A program made the translations under genes and the position numbers. From assembly GCA_002428365.1 (NCBI GenBank), contig DIVW01000033.1, forward strand, positions 6,041 through 70,040: 64,000 nt of DNA. The letters run 5' to 3'. Under the pieces are notes generated by a model. That model saw nothing but the letters and a program-made list of their open reading frames with translations, was not told the origin of the DNA and did no database searches. Below are positions 43,905-53,095 of this stretch, piece by piece. The first letter of the stretch is position 1. Every line of letters starts with the position of its first letter. Source of the stretch: Propionibacteriaceae bacterium UBA6122. GTDB taxonomy: Bacteria > Actinomycetota > Actinomycetes > Propionibacteriales > Propionibacteriaceae.

Positions 43905-45617
43905 ATGACCGGCCGTCCTGAAACCGAAGCGACCAGGGCTATCCGCAAAGTCCGCGACTTCCTGCTCGAGCATCGCCTCGACTACGACACCACGATCGCC
44001 GACTTCGCCTGGCCGCAGCTGGACGAGTTCAACTTCGCCCTGGAGTGGTTCGACGTGGTCGCCGCCGAGCACCCCTACCGGCCGGCAGTCACCATCGTTT
44101 CGGCCGATCTGGTCGCCCAATCCTGGAGCTACGCGGAGTTGGCCCGGCGCTCCGACCAGGTGGCCAACTGGCTGCGGATGCTCGGTCTGGGTCGCGGATC
44201 GAAACTGATCGTGATGCTCAACAACACCATCGAGATCTGGGAGATCCTGCTGGCGATCTACAAGATCGGCGCCGTGGCGATCCCCACTTCGACCTTGTTG
44301 TCGGCCACCGATCTCGCCTACCGGGTCGAGCACGGCGAGGCCAGTGCCGTAGTGGCGCCGACTGCCCTGCGCGCCCGGCTGGACGTGTTGCCGACCTCGG
44401 TGCTGCGAATCGGGGTGGGGGCGGACAATTCCCCCGGTTGGATCTCGATGTCACAGGCAAAGCGGGCCTCGGACAAGTTCGTCCCCGACGGCCCCACCCC
44501 GGCTGGCGACTTGAGCTTGCTCTACTTCACCTCCGGCACTACCTCGCGGCCGAAGCTGGTGCGCCACACTCACGTCTCCTACCCGGTGGGGCACCTGTCG
44601 ACGATGTGGTGGCTCGGGGTTCAGCCCGGTGATGTGCACCTGAACATCTCCTCCCCCGGCTGGGGCAAGCACGCCTGGAGCAACTTCTTCGCTCCCTTCC
44701 TGGCCCAGGCGACGGTGTTCGTGTTCAACTACGACCGCTTCGACGCCGCGACCCTGATGAAGGTGATGGACGCCCATCAGGTGACCACTTTCTGCGCCCC
44801 GCCCACCGTGTGGCGAATGTTGATCCAGGCCGACCTGACCCAGCTGTCCAACCCGCCCCGCGAACTGCTGGGTGCCGGCGAACCGCTCAACCCAGAGGTG
44901 ATCACCCGGGTGCGCGAAGCCTGGGGCGGCACCATTCGCGACGGGTTCGGCCAGACCGAGATGACCTGTTGCATCGGCAACTCGCCGGGGCAGCTGGTCA
45001 AGGACGGCTCCATGGGACGTCCGATGCCCGGCTATCCGGTGGTGCTGCTCGATCCGGTTACCGGCGAGGAGCGCCACGACGAAGGTGAGATCTGCCTGAA
45101 CCTGGCCGAGCCGATCCTGGGCCTGATGGACGGTTACCACAACGATGCCGAAATGACCGCCCAGTCCTGCCGGGACGGCTTCTACCACACCGGTGACATC
45201 GCCTCGGTGGACGCCGACGGCTATCTGACCTACGTCGGGCGCGCCGATGATGTGTTCAAGGCCTCCGACTACAAGATCTCGCCCTTCGAACTTGAGTCCA
45301 TTCTGTTGGAGCACCCCTACGTCACCGAGGTGGCGATCGTGCCGAGCCCCGACCCGCTGCGGGCTGCGGTACCCAAAGCCTTCGTGTGCCTGGTCAACGA
45401 GGAGACCATCGAGCCGCACCACGCGGCTCGGGAGATCTTCGAACACGCCCGCAACCGGCTTTCGGCCTACCAGCGAGTGAAGATCCTGGAGTTCGTGACC
45501 GACCTGCCCAAGACGATCTCCGGCAAGATCCGCCGGGTGGAACTGCGCGAGCGTGAAGCCGAGCGCGTGGCTGCCGAAGATGCGGCCAATCAGTTCCTGG
45601 AACGCGACTTCCGCTAA
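43905..45617 (+). CDS. AMP-binding acyl-CoA synthetase
   Basis: Adenylate-forming enzyme of 570 residues that activates a carboxylic acid to its CoA thioester. P-loop YFTSGTTSRPKLVRHTH, GFGQTEMTCC, YHTGDIASVDADGYLTYVGR and C-terminal catalytic Lys in TISGKIRRVELR. Closest in layout to medium-chain acyl/acetyl-CoA synthetases. ATG 43905 is the start that fits the family. Confidence 0.9.
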   Translation: MTGRPETEATRAIRKVRDFLLEHRLDYDTTIADFAWPQLDEFNFALEWFDVVAAEHPYRPAVTIVSADLVAQSWSYAELARRSDQVANWLRMLGLGRGSKLIVMLNNTIEIWEILLAIYKIGAVAIPTSTLLSATDLAYRVEHGEASAVVAPTALRARLDVLPTSVLRIGVGADNSPGWISMSQAKRASDKFVPDGPTPAGDLSLLYFTSGTTSRPKLVRHTHVSYPVGHLSTMWWLGVQPGDVHLNISSPGWGKHAWSNFFAPFLAQATVFVFNYDRFDAATLMKVMDAHQVTTFCAPPTVWRMLIQADLTQLSNPPRELLGAGEPLNPEVITRVREAWGGTIRDGFGQTEMTCCIGNSPGQLVKDGSMGRPMPGYPVVLLDPVTGEERHDEGEICLNLAEPILGLMDGYHNDAEMTAQSCRDGFYHTGDIASVDADGYLTYVGRADDVFKASDYKISPFELESILLEHPYVTEVAIVPSPDPLRAAVPKAFVCLVNEETIEPHHAAREIFEHARNRLSAYQRVKILEFVTDLPKTISGKIRRVELREREAERVAAEDAANQFLERDFR

Positions 45618-45720
45618 CCACCTCGGTTGGACGAACCCGCTCGCCCCAATCGGCGCGGAAGCCGAGCAGGCCAACTGCACCGGGGCTAGCCTGGGCTGAG
45701 TTTCAAACCCGGAGGTGGCC

Positions 45721-46614
45721 ATGACTGAGGCGGTAGTGATCGTTTCTGGTGGATCGGCGATCAGTCCCTTCACCACACCGACGGCTGGCTGTGCCACTGG
45801 CCAGGCTGCCGGTAGCACCGACACCTACCTCCGCGACGGCCTGCGACAGGCAGGGCATGCGGTTTACACCTCACCAGCCTTCGCTGGCCCCGGGACGGCC
45901 ACCGCCGACGACGGATTCGCCGGCTTCAGCGACCCGCCGGTGGTGCTCGGTGCGGAGCTGACGGTGAACTCAGTCGGCACCATCGACGCCGCCGGCACCC
46001 ACCTCGCGGCCTTTCTGCACTATCTCGGCGATAAGTTCGGCCACGACAGCTTCCAGCTCATTGCCCATTCCATGGGCGGGCTGTTCAGCACGGCTGCTAT
46101 CAGCCAACTGGCCGGATCCGACATCCACATCAAGTCGCTGACCACCCTCGGTACGCCTTGGCGGGGCGGCTTCGCTGCCGACTACGCCGCTGGCGATCTG
46201 CCCCTCAGCGCAGCCAATGGTGACACCCGCTTCGAGAACGTACTCACCGCTTTTGCCGACGAGGTGGCCAGCCTGCCCACGCCCAATGCGGGCCAACAAG
46301 TTGCTGGCCGAGCAGTGGACGAGTGGCTACCAGCCCAGCTGAGCGCCTTTGGCGGGCTTCAGATCACCCTGATCGCCGGCGATGTCTTCACTGGATCCGG
46401 CAGCATGTGGCCAAACGACGGATTGGTCACGTTGCCAAGCGCGCTGGCCGAAGGGATCGAGGCTGACGTGCTGAAGAATGCTCCGCGACATGTCTTCGGT
46501 GATGCCCACTCAATCTTCTTTGCCGACCAGTTCGGGCTGCCCTGGGAACAAGCCCTCACCTGGGATCCAGCAGTGCTGAAGACGGTACTGGCCGCCCTGG
46601 GCAGCCCAAGCTGA
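45721..46614 (+). CDS. Alpha/beta-hydrolase, lipase-like
   Basis: Protein of 297 residues with nucleophile elbow LIAHSMGGLFS, an early segment AVVIVSGGSAISPF and a late His region GDAHSIFFADQFG. Domain layout resembles triacylglycerol lipases of the PGAP1-like group. No clear signal peptide at ATG 45721, which has GGAGG five bases upstream. Substrate unknown. Confidence 0.75.
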   Translation: MTEAVVIVSGGSAISPFTTPTAGCATGQAAGSTDTYLRDGLRQAGHAVYTSPAFAGPGTATADDGFAGFSDPPVVLGAELTVNSVGTIDAAGTHLAAFLHYLGDKFGHDSFQLIAHSMGGLFSTAAISQLAGSDIHIKSLTTLGTPWRGGFAADYAAGDLPLSAANGDTRFENVLTAFADEVASLPTPNAGQQVAGRAVDEWLPAQLSAFGGLQITLIAGDVFTGSGSMWPNDGLVTLPSALAEGIEADVLKNAPRHVFGDAHSIFFADQFGLPWEQALTWDPAVLKTVLAALGSPS

Positions 46615-46645
46615 GCCCAGAGCGTCCTACCGCTTGACGAACGGC

Positions 46646-48100
46646 CTACTTGGCGCCGTACTTGAATTGGTATCCGGCGGCCTCGACCAGCGCCTTGACC
46701 TGGTCGCGCCAGGCGGCGTAGTCGAAGTCGAAGCTGTAGAGCTTTCCGTACCGGCCGGCTTGCTCGGCGATATCGTCGGCCATGCCGCCACCGGAGTGAT
46801 AAGAACCACCCTGGAAGCCGAAGCCGATGCCATCGGAGTCGTCGCCACCTGACATACCCGCGCCGGTCTCTTTGAGCAGCTCACGGAAAGTGACTTCCCG
46901 GCTGGCATCGTTGATCCTGATCTTGGCCTGGTACTCCAGCTTGGCGGTGGCCATGAACGCGGTGCGCTGGGCAATCACCTTCTCCACCGTGGTCACGTCG
47001 TGCTTCTGGCTCCAGGTCAGCTGGAGGGAATCGGACAGCTCCTTGAGCTGGCCGGTCAACGCTGATCCCCCGGCCGCGCCGTCAGCGACTGGAGTGACTG
47101 GGGTGACTGGCCCGGCTGCGGGCGCTGCGGCCTGGGCGAGCGGTACCCATTGGGTGCCGTCCCACCGATGGCCGTTGACTTCTTGGCCCACCTGGGGAGC
47201 GTTCTGGGCTTGCGCGGCTGGCACCCACTGGGTGCCATTCCACTGGTAGCCATTCACGACCTGACCGACCTGCGGGGCCTGCTGCGCCTGCGCCTGCTGA
47301 GCTGGCGCTTGCGCGGGCTGGGCCTGAGCCTGACCCTGCTGAACCGGTGGCACCCACTGAGTGCCATTCCACATGTAGCCATTCACCACCTGGCCGACCT
47401 GCGGGGCCTGCTGAGCTGGGGCTTGGGACTGAGCCTGGCCCTGCTGAACCGGTGGCATCCACTGAGTGCCATTCCACATGTAGCCATTCACCACCTGGCC
47501 GACCTGCGGGGCCTGCTGAGCTGGGGCTTGGGACTGCTGAGCCAAAGGCACCCAACGGGAACCGTCCCAACGATGACCGTTAGCGACCTGGCCCACCTGC
47601 GGCGCCTGAGCTTGCTGAGCCAACGGCACCCACTGAGTGCCATTCCACTGATGACCGTTCGCGATCTGGCCCACCTGCGGCGCCTGCTGCTGGGCCAACG
47701 GCACCCAACGGGTCCCGTCCCAACGATGACCGTTCGCGACCTGACCCACCTGCGGCGCCTGAGCTTGCTGAGCCAACGGCACCCACTGAGTGCCATTCCA
47801 CTGATGACCGTTCGCGATCTGGCCCACCTGCGGCGCCTGCTGAGCCAACGGCACCCACTGGGTGCCATTCCACTGATGACCGTTCGCGATCTGGCCCACC
47901 TGCGGCGCTTGCTGAGCCTGCTGGGCCAACGGCACCCACTGGGTGCCATCCCAACGATGACCGTTAGCGATCTGGCCCACCTGCGGCGCAGTTTGCGCCG
48001 GTTGGGCCTGCTGCTGACTCAGTGGCACCCATTGGGTGCCGTTCCATTGGTAGCCGTTGGAAATCTGGCCCACCTGAGGCTCTTGTGGCGTCTGGCTCAT
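46646..48100 (-). CDS. Protein with eleven W-motif tandem repeats
   Basis: 484-residue protein of unknown function. Residues 8 to about 325 hold eleven imperfect repeats of PQVGQ-xx-NG-xx-W(N/D)GTQWVP, separated by Gln/Pro/Ala linkers of 5-20 residues. Residues 340-484 are a folded-looking charged domain (LKELSDSLQLTWSQKHDVT, AMATAKLEY-like helix, Gly-rich GFGFQGGSYHSGGG, C-terminal YAAWRDQVKALVEAAGYQF). There is no signal peptide or membrane helix. The W-G-W units recall the short DUF2510 motif. TACGCT (48109-48114) lies eight bases upstream of ATG 48100. Confidence 0.8.
   Translation of the reverse strand: MSQTPQEPQVGQISNGYQWNGTQWVPLSQQQAQPAQTAPQVGQIANGHRWDGTQWVPLAQQAQQAPQVGQIANGHQWNGTQWVPLAQQAPQVGQIANGHQWNGTQWVPLAQQAQAPQVGQVANGHRWDGTRWVPLAQQQAPQVGQIANGHQWNGTQWVPLAQQAQAPQVGQVANGHRWDGSRWVPLAQQSQAPAQQAPQVGQVVNGYMWNGTQWMPPVQQGQAQSQAPAQQAPQVGQVVNGYMWNGTQWVPPVQQGQAQAQPAQAPAQQAQAQQAPQVGQVVNGYQWNGTQWVPAAQAQNAPQVGQEVNGHRWDGTQWVPLAQAAAPAAGPVTPVTPVADGAAGGSALTGQLKELSDSLQLTWSQKHDVTTVEKVIAQRTAFMATAKLEYQAKIRINDASREVTFRELLKETGAGMSGGDDSDGIGFGFQGGSYHSGGGMADDIAEQAGRYGKLYSFDFDYAAWRDQVKALVEAAGYQFKYGAK
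47130..48079. repeat. Coding tandem repeat array (11 units, about 72-129 bp)
   Basis: DNA counterpart of the W-motif repeats. Units differ in linker length and by synonymous and non-synonymous changes; neighbouring units 3, 4 and 6 are near-identical, which indicates recent unequal exchange. It is coding, not CRISPR. Confidence 0.8.
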
Positions 48101-48190
48101 GAGACCGAAGCGTATCTATGCCGACCAAGCCGCGCCAACGCTCAGCAGGCAATCCGCATGCCAAGTGGCCCAGACCGATGATCCGGCGCC

Positions 48191-48240
48191 GGAAAAGAAA
48201 TCGGCCGGTGGGCGGGTCTCCCCGCTACCACCGGCCGATT
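48191..48240 (-). terminator. Intrinsic terminator after the aminotransferase gene
   Basis: AATCGGCCGGTGG (48199-48211) pairs perfectly with CCACCGGCCGATT (48228-48240), with an inner GCGGG/CCCGC stem. On the minus strand the hairpin is followed by TTTCTTTT. Confidence 0.8.
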
Positions 48241-48251
48241 CAGCAAGTTGT

Positions 48252-49634
48252 TCAGGCGCGCAGTGCGGCCGCCAACTCATCGAAAACCGCCAGGTAATGG
48301 TCGATCGCTTCGTCGGTATGCGTCACTGACAACGTCCACTCCTCTTCGCGACCTGGAGTGGCGAAGATGCCGCGGTTCATGTTCCACAACCAAGTGAGCT
48401 CGGTGAGCGGGACGTCCTGGTTCTCCTTGTAGCTCTCGTAGTCGGTAACCGGCACCTCGGAGAAGGTGACGCAACCCTTCGAGCCGATGCCAACCGCGTA
48501 ACCAGGCAAGCTGTAGCGCTCGATGATGTCGCGGGCCCCAGCCAGAATCCGCTCATTGAGGTGATCCAGATGCGCGTAACCGGCCGGAGTCAGTACCTGC
48601 TCAAGGGAGGCCCGCGCGGCGGCCATCGACAGCGGGTTCCCGTTGTAGGTGCCCACCTGGTAGACCTTGCCGCTCTCAACGATGGCCATGACCTCTTCGC
48701 TACCGCCGATCGCACCCGAAGGCAGACCACCACCAAGCGACTTGGCCAGGGTGACCAGATCAGGGGTGACCCCGAAACGCTCGGTTGCCCCGCCCGGAGC
48801 GACACAAAGACCGGTCTTCACCTCGTCAAAGATGAGCACGATGCCATAGCGGGTGGTGATTTCCCGCACCGCCTCCAGGTAGCCCGGCGCCGGCAGCACC
48901 ACGCCCAGGTTCATCATGGCGGCCTCCATGATGACGCAGGCTGGCAGGCGTCCTTCGGCCTCCAGGCGCTCGATGCGCCGCTCCATTGCCCCGGCGTCGT
49001 TGAACGGCACCGCGATGGTCATGTCCACCACCGACTGCGGAATGCCGCCTCCATAGGGCAACGAGGCGTAGTCCTCCCGGTCACCGATCGAATCGTAAGG
49101 AACTCCGATGGAGACCATCACAGTGTCGTGATGCCCGTGATAGGAGCCAAAGATCTTCATCACCACATCGCGGCCGGTGAAGGCGCGGGCGATGCGGATC
49201 GCGTCCATCGTCGACTCCGAGCCCGAGTTGGTGAAACGCCACTTGGGCAGGCCCCACCGCTTGGCGAGTTCATCGGCCACCACGAAGCTGTCGGGCACCG
49301 CGCAGCCAAAGTGCGTACCCAGCGGGTAGCGGGCCACCACGGCCTCGCCGATTGCCGGGTGAGCGTGGCCCTGAACCATCGAGCCGAAACCGTTATGGAA
49401 GTCGTAGTACTCGGTACCGTCGACGTCCCAAATCTTGGGGCCCTCGCCGCGATCGATGTAGATCGGCCACGGGTCCCGGCCCTGATAGGAGGACGCCACG
49501 CCACCGGAAAGATGCTCGTTGGCCTTGGCATACATGGCCCGCGACGCCTGAGTGCGCTGGTCTAGCCGCTGCTGCTCGATCTCGGTCAGTTCAGCGATCC
49601 GGGCCCGATCGATGGGCTTTGCATTTGCTGTCAT
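48252..49634 (-). CDS. Class III aminotransferase, glutamate-1-semialdehyde aminomutase-like
   Basis: PLP enzyme of 460 residues. HLSGGVASSYQGRDPWPIYI and the glycine loop SGSESTMDAIRIARAFTGRD resemble GSA aminomutases; cofactor-binding IFDEVKTGL and Schiff-base Lys in TLAKSLGGGLPSGA. An N-terminal extension of about 35 residues and the divergent active-site loop make a true HemL role doubtful; it may be a beta-amino-acid or other omega-transaminase. Stands alone with its own terminator. Confidence 0.82.
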   Translation of the reverse strand: MTANAKPIDRARIAELTEIEQQRLDQRTQASRAMYAKANEHLSGGVASSYQGRDPWPIYIDRGEGPKIWDVDGTEYYDFHNGFGSMVQGHAHPAIGEAVVARYPLGTHFGCAVPDSFVVADELAKRWGLPKWRFTNSGSESTMDAIRIARAFTGRDVVMKIFGSYHGHHDTVMVSIGVPYDSIGDREDYASLPYGGGIPQSVVDMTIAVPFNDAGAMERRIERLEAEGRLPACVIMEAAMMNLGVVLPAPGYLEAVREITTRYGIVLIFDEVKTGLCVAPGGATERFGVTPDLVTLAKSLGGGLPSGAIGGSEEVMAIVESGKVYQVGTYNGNPLSMAAARASLEQVLTPAGYAHLDHLNERILAGARDIIERYSLPGYAVGIGSKGCVTFSEVPVTDYESYKENQDVPLTELTWLWNMNRGIFATPGREEEWTLSVTHTDEAIDHYLAVFDELAAALRA

Positions 49635-49755
49635 GATTCACCGCCTCCGGTCGGCCTGGCACCGTGATCCGTGAAGACTGCGCCGCAACCGGCCTGGCGT
49701 AGCGGGCAGCGCCAGCCTAGTGGGTCCGCGGCCCGCCTGGGATGACGCTTCGGTG

Positions 49756-50064
49756 TCAGCGACTAGGTGGAATCACCCACGCCAGCACCAGAATGCCCAG
49801 CCCAGTTCCAAGCAGCAGGGTGGTGTCAATCAGTCGGCTCCGGACGGCCAACAGGCCGACCCGCTGCTGCGGCATCAGCCGCAACAGGCCTCCGGCCGTA
49901 GCGGAGGCGCCAATGAGGGTGCAACCGATCCGCCAATGCCCGAACGGCACCGCGATCACCAGACCGACGAACACTCCCAGCAGCACCGCAGCCAGCGGCC
50001 ACTGGCCCAGGATCTGTTGGAGCCAGTTCTTCGGCGGACGGGTGTCCGGAACTTGATCGGTCAT
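49756..50064 (-). CDS. DUF3017 small membrane protein
   Basis: 102 residues with three hydrophobic helices (about 20-38, 45-63, 82-99) and a cytoplasmic N-terminus. The actinobacterial DUF3017 family typically follows folD, as here (four-base overlap). Function unknown. Confidence 0.8.
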   Translation of the reverse strand: MTDQVPDTRPPKNWLQQILGQWPLAAVLLGVFVGLVIAVPFGHWRIGCTLIGASATAGGLLRLMPQQRVGLLAVRSRLIDTTLLLGTGLGILVLAWVIPPSR

Positions 50065-50909
50065 GCCAGGACTTCAGCTCGATCCACGACGTTCTGCAAC
50101 AGCATCGCCCGCGTCATCGGGCCGACCCCGCCCGGGTTAGGCGCCACCCAGGAAGCCTTGGCCCAAACATCGGGGGCCACGTCGCCGGTGAGCACCCCGT
50201 CCACCCGGCTGACGCCGACATCGAGCACGACGGCACCTTCGGCAATCAGATCGGCCGTGATCAGGTGCGGCACGCCAGCGGCGGCCACCACGATGTCGGC
50301 CGCGCGGGTGTGCGCGGCCAGATCCCGGGTGCCGGTGTGACAAAGGGTGACGGTGGCGTTTTCGCTGCGTCTGGTGAGAATCAGGCCCAATGGCCGGCCC
50401 ACCGTGATCCCCCGGCCGATCACGCAGACATTGGCGCCGGCTAGGGCGACGTCATGGCGCCGCAACAGCTCCACGATGCCACGCGGGGTGCAGGGCAGTG
50501 GGGCCGGCTCGTTGAGCACCAGCTTGCCCAGATTGATCGGGTGCAGGCCGTCGGCGTCCTTGTCCGGGTCGATCAGGGCCAACATTGCGTTCTCGTCCAA
50601 GTGCCGAGGCAGCGGTAGCTGAATGATGTAGCCGGTGCAGCCGTCATCGGCGTTCAGCCCGGTGATCGCCTCGGCGACCATCTCAGCAGGTGCATCGGCT
50701 GGTAGATCCACCCGAATCGACTCGATGCCTACCTCAGCACAGTCGCGATGCTTCATGCCCACGTAGGCACGACTGCCCGGGTCGTCCCCGACCAGCACGG
50801 TGGCCAGGCCCGGCCGGATGCCCTTGTCAGCCAGGGCGCGCACCCGCAGACCCAACTCGGCCTTGATCACGGCGGCGACGGCCTTGCCATCGAGCTTGTT
50901 CGCAGTCAT
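50061..50909 (-). CDS. folD: Bifunctional methylenetetrahydrofolate dehydrogenase/cyclohydrolase
   Basis: 282 residues. Catalytic Tyr/Lys in SRAYVGMKHRDCAEVGI, GYIIQLPLPRHLDE, DKDADGLHPINLGKL, PCTPRGIVELL, Rossmann VIGRGITVGRPL and PNPGGVGPMT. Provides 10-formyl-THF for PurN and PurH encoded immediately upstream in the same operon. GAGG precedes ATG 50909. Confidence 0.95.
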   Translation of the reverse strand: MTANKLDGKAVAAVIKAELGLRVRALADKGIRPGLATVLVGDDPGSRAYVGMKHRDCAEVGIESIRVDLPADAPAEMVAEAITGLNADDGCTGYIIQLPLPRHLDENAMLALIDPDKDADGLHPINLGKLVLNEPAPLPCTPRGIVELLRRHDVALAGANVCVIGRGITVGRPLGLILTRRSENATVTLCHTGTRDLAAHTRAADIVVAAAGVPHLITADLIAEGAVVLDVGVSRVDGVLTGDVAPDVWAKASWVAPNPGGVGPMTRAMLLQNVVDRAEVLA

Positions 50910-50918
50910 CTGTCCGCC

Positions 50919-52478
50919 TCAGTGGAAGAAGTGCCGGGTGCCAGTGAAGTACATCGTGATTCCGGCAGCTTTAGCGGCCTCGATCGTTTCGTCGTCGTGA
51001 ATGGAACCACCAGGCTGGACGATCGCCTTCACTCCAGCCTCAATGAGGATCTTAGGACCGTCGTTGAACGGGAAGAAGGCATCGGAGGCGGCCACTGAGC
51101 CGGCGGCTCGATCCCCAGCCCGCTCGACGGCCAGTTTGCAGGAGTCAACCCGGTTCACCTGGCCCATGCCGACGCCAACCGAAGCGCCACCGGAAGCCAG
51201 CAGGATTGCGTTGGACTTCACCGCCCGCACCGACCGCCAAGCGAAGGCCAAGTCGGCCAGGGTGGCGGCATCGGCGGCCTCGCCGGTGATCAGCGTCCAG
51301 TTGGTCGGATCGTCTCCGGCGGCATCGATTCGGTCGGGGGCCTGCAACAGCAGCCCGCCGCTGACCGGCTTCAGCTCCACTGGTGCCACCGGGTATTCCG
51401 GGGCCACCAGGATTCGCAGGTTCTTCTTCCGGGTGAGGATCTCCAAAGCGCCGTCGGCATAGCTGGGGGCGATCAGCACCTCAGTGAAGATCTCAGCGAT
51501 CTGAGCCGCCGCTTCAGCGGTGATCTCCCGGTTGGCCGCGATCACGCCGCCGTAGGCCGAGCCCGGGTCGCAGGCGTGCGCCAAGCGATGGGCCTCAGCA
51601 ATGTCGGCGCCGACCGCGATTCCGCACGGGTTGGCATGCTTGATGATCGCCACTGCCGGCTCGGCGAAGTCATAGGCGGCCCGGTAGGCGGCGTCCCCGT
51701 CGGTGTAGTTGTTGTAGCTCATCTCCTTGCCGTTGAGCTGCTCGGCGGTCGCCAGACCCACCGGACGGTGACCGTTGCGGTAGAGCGCAGCTCGCTGATG
51801 GGAGTTCTCGCCGTAGCGCAGCGTGCCGACCTTGTCCCAGCTGGCGCCGACCCACGCCGGGAAGCCGTCCCCGGTGGAGCTGTCGGTGAGCACCGACCCC
51901 ATCCAGGAGGCCACCGCAATGTCATAGGTGGCGGTGTGCACAAACGCGGCCGCAGCCAACTCCTTGCGCTGAGCAAGGCTGAAGCCACCGGCGGCCAGCG
52001 CCTCGATCAAGGCCGGGTACTGCGTCGGGGAGGTGATGATGGCCACCGAGGGGTGGTTCTTCGCCGCGGCCCGCACCATCGACGGGCCGCCGATGTCGAT
52101 CTGCTCCACGCATTCGTCCTGGCTGGCCCCGGAGGCCACCGTCTGGGTGAAGGGGTACAGATTCGAAACCACCAAGTCGAACGGGGCTACGCCGAGTTCC
52201 TCGAGTTGGGCGCGATGGCTCGCCAGGCGACGGTCGGCCAGGATGCCGGCGTGGATCAGCGGATGCAACGTCTTCACCCGTCCGTCCAGGCACTCCGGGA
52301 ATCCTGTCACTTCTTCCACCGGCGTCACTGCCAACCCGGCCTCGGCCAGCTTGGTCGCGGTCGATCCAGTTGAGACCAGTTCGACACCGGCGGCGACCAG
52401 GGCCTGGCCGAGATCGATCAGCCCGGCCTTGTCATAGACCGAGACCAGGGCACGGCGGATGGGCAGCACGTCGTTCAT
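50919..52478 (-). CDS. purH: AICAR transformylase / IMP cyclohydrolase
   Basis: 519-residue bifunctional enzyme for the last two steps of IMP synthesis. The N-terminal cyclohydrolase has VSVYDKAGLIDLGQALV, STGSTATKLAEAGL and IDIGGPSMVRAAAKNH; the C-terminal transformylase has LRYGENSHQRAALY, KEMSYNNYTDGDAAYRAAYDF, KHANPCGIAVG and ASDAFFPFNDGPKI. AAGGGG precedes ATG 52478. One base separates it from purN. Confidence 0.96.
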   Translation of the reverse strand: MNDVLPIRRALVSVYDKAGLIDLGQALVAAGVELVSTGSTATKLAEAGLAVTPVEEVTGFPECLDGRVKTLHPLIHAGILADRRLASHRAQLEELGVAPFDLVVSNLYPFTQTVASGASQDECVEQIDIGGPSMVRAAAKNHPSVAIITSPTQYPALIEALAAGGFSLAQRKELAAAAFVHTATYDIAVASWMGSVLTDSSTGDGFPAWVGASWDKVGTLRYGENSHQRAALYRNGHRPVGLATAEQLNGKEMSYNNYTDGDAAYRAAYDFAEPAVAIIKHANPCGIAVGADIAEAHRLAHACDPGSAYGGVIAANREITAEAAAQIAEIFTEVLIAPSYADGALEILTRKKNLRILVAPEYPVAPVELKPVSGGLLLQAPDRIDAAGDDPTNWTLITGEAADAATLADLAFAWRSVRAVKSNAILLASGGASVGVGMGQVNRVDSCKLAVERAGDRAAGSVAASDAFFPFNDGPKILIEAGVKAIVQPGGSIHDDETIEAAKAAGITMYFTGTRHFFH

Positions 52479-53051
52479 CTATCCCCTTGAGTTGAAGTGG
52501 TTGATCGAGTCGAGCAGCAGTTGCCGTTCGACCACTTTGATTCGTTCATGCAGGACCTCCTCGGTGTCTTCGGGGAGGACTGGCACTGCCTCTTGGGCCA
52601 GGATCTCGCCGGTGTCCACCCCGGCGTCGACCACGAACACGGTCGCTCCGCTCACCTTCACCCCATGGGCTAGGGCGTCCCGGACGCCGTGGATACCGGG
52701 GAAGGACGGCAGTAGCGCGGGATGGGTGTTGATCATCCGGCCGCCGAACCTGGCCAGGAAGGCGGCACCGACCAGCTTCATGAAGCCGGCACTCACCACC
52801 AGATCAGGCTCAAATGCTGCCACCCGTTCGGCCAGCTCCGCATCCCAGACCGCTCGATCGCTCCCCTTAGCTAAGGGGTGGACGAAGGTCGGCACCCCGG
52901 CCTGTTCAGCGCGCATCAGACCGTAGGCATCGGCGCGGTCGGCGCCGACTGCCACCACCTCACCATTCAGTTGCCCAGCCGCCGAAGCGTCCAGCAGTGC
53001 CTGCAGAAGGGTGCCGGAGCCGGAAATCAGAACAACCAGGCGCAGCGGCAT
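52479..53051 (-). CDS. purN: Phosphoribosylglycinamide formyltransferase
   Basis: 190-residue folate-dependent transformylase of purine synthesis. LVVLISGSGTLLQALLDA binds phosphate; MINTHPALLPSFPGIHGVRDAL and GATVFVVDAGVDTGEILAQ hold the catalytic Asn/His/Asp. ATG 53051 is seven bases after TAAGGT (53059-53064 on this strand), so purN-purH-folD may start leaderless. Confidence 0.94.
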   Translation of the reverse strand: MPLRLVVLISGSGTLLQALLDASAAGQLNGEVVAVGADRADAYGLMRAEQAGVPTFVHPLAKGSDRAVWDAELAERVAAFEPDLVVSAGFMKLVGAAFLARFGGRMINTHPALLPSFPGIHGVRDALAHGVKVSGATVFVVDAGVDTGEILAQEAVPVLPEDTEEVLHERIKVVERQLLLDSINHFNSRG

Positions 53052-53095
53052 GGCATAGACCTTACCGAAGCCAGGCGCCTTTTCCTGCCTCGGCC

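Noticed and set aside
47130..48079. CRISPR array
   Set aside because: Repeats are coding, imperfect and in frame, and the linkers are themselves repetitive.
47150..48181. Plus-strand open frame of 343 codons with internal repeats
   Set aside because: It is the antisense shadow of the repeat-rich coding sequence on the minus strand, whose N-terminus, leaderless promoter and folded C-terminal domain are coherent.
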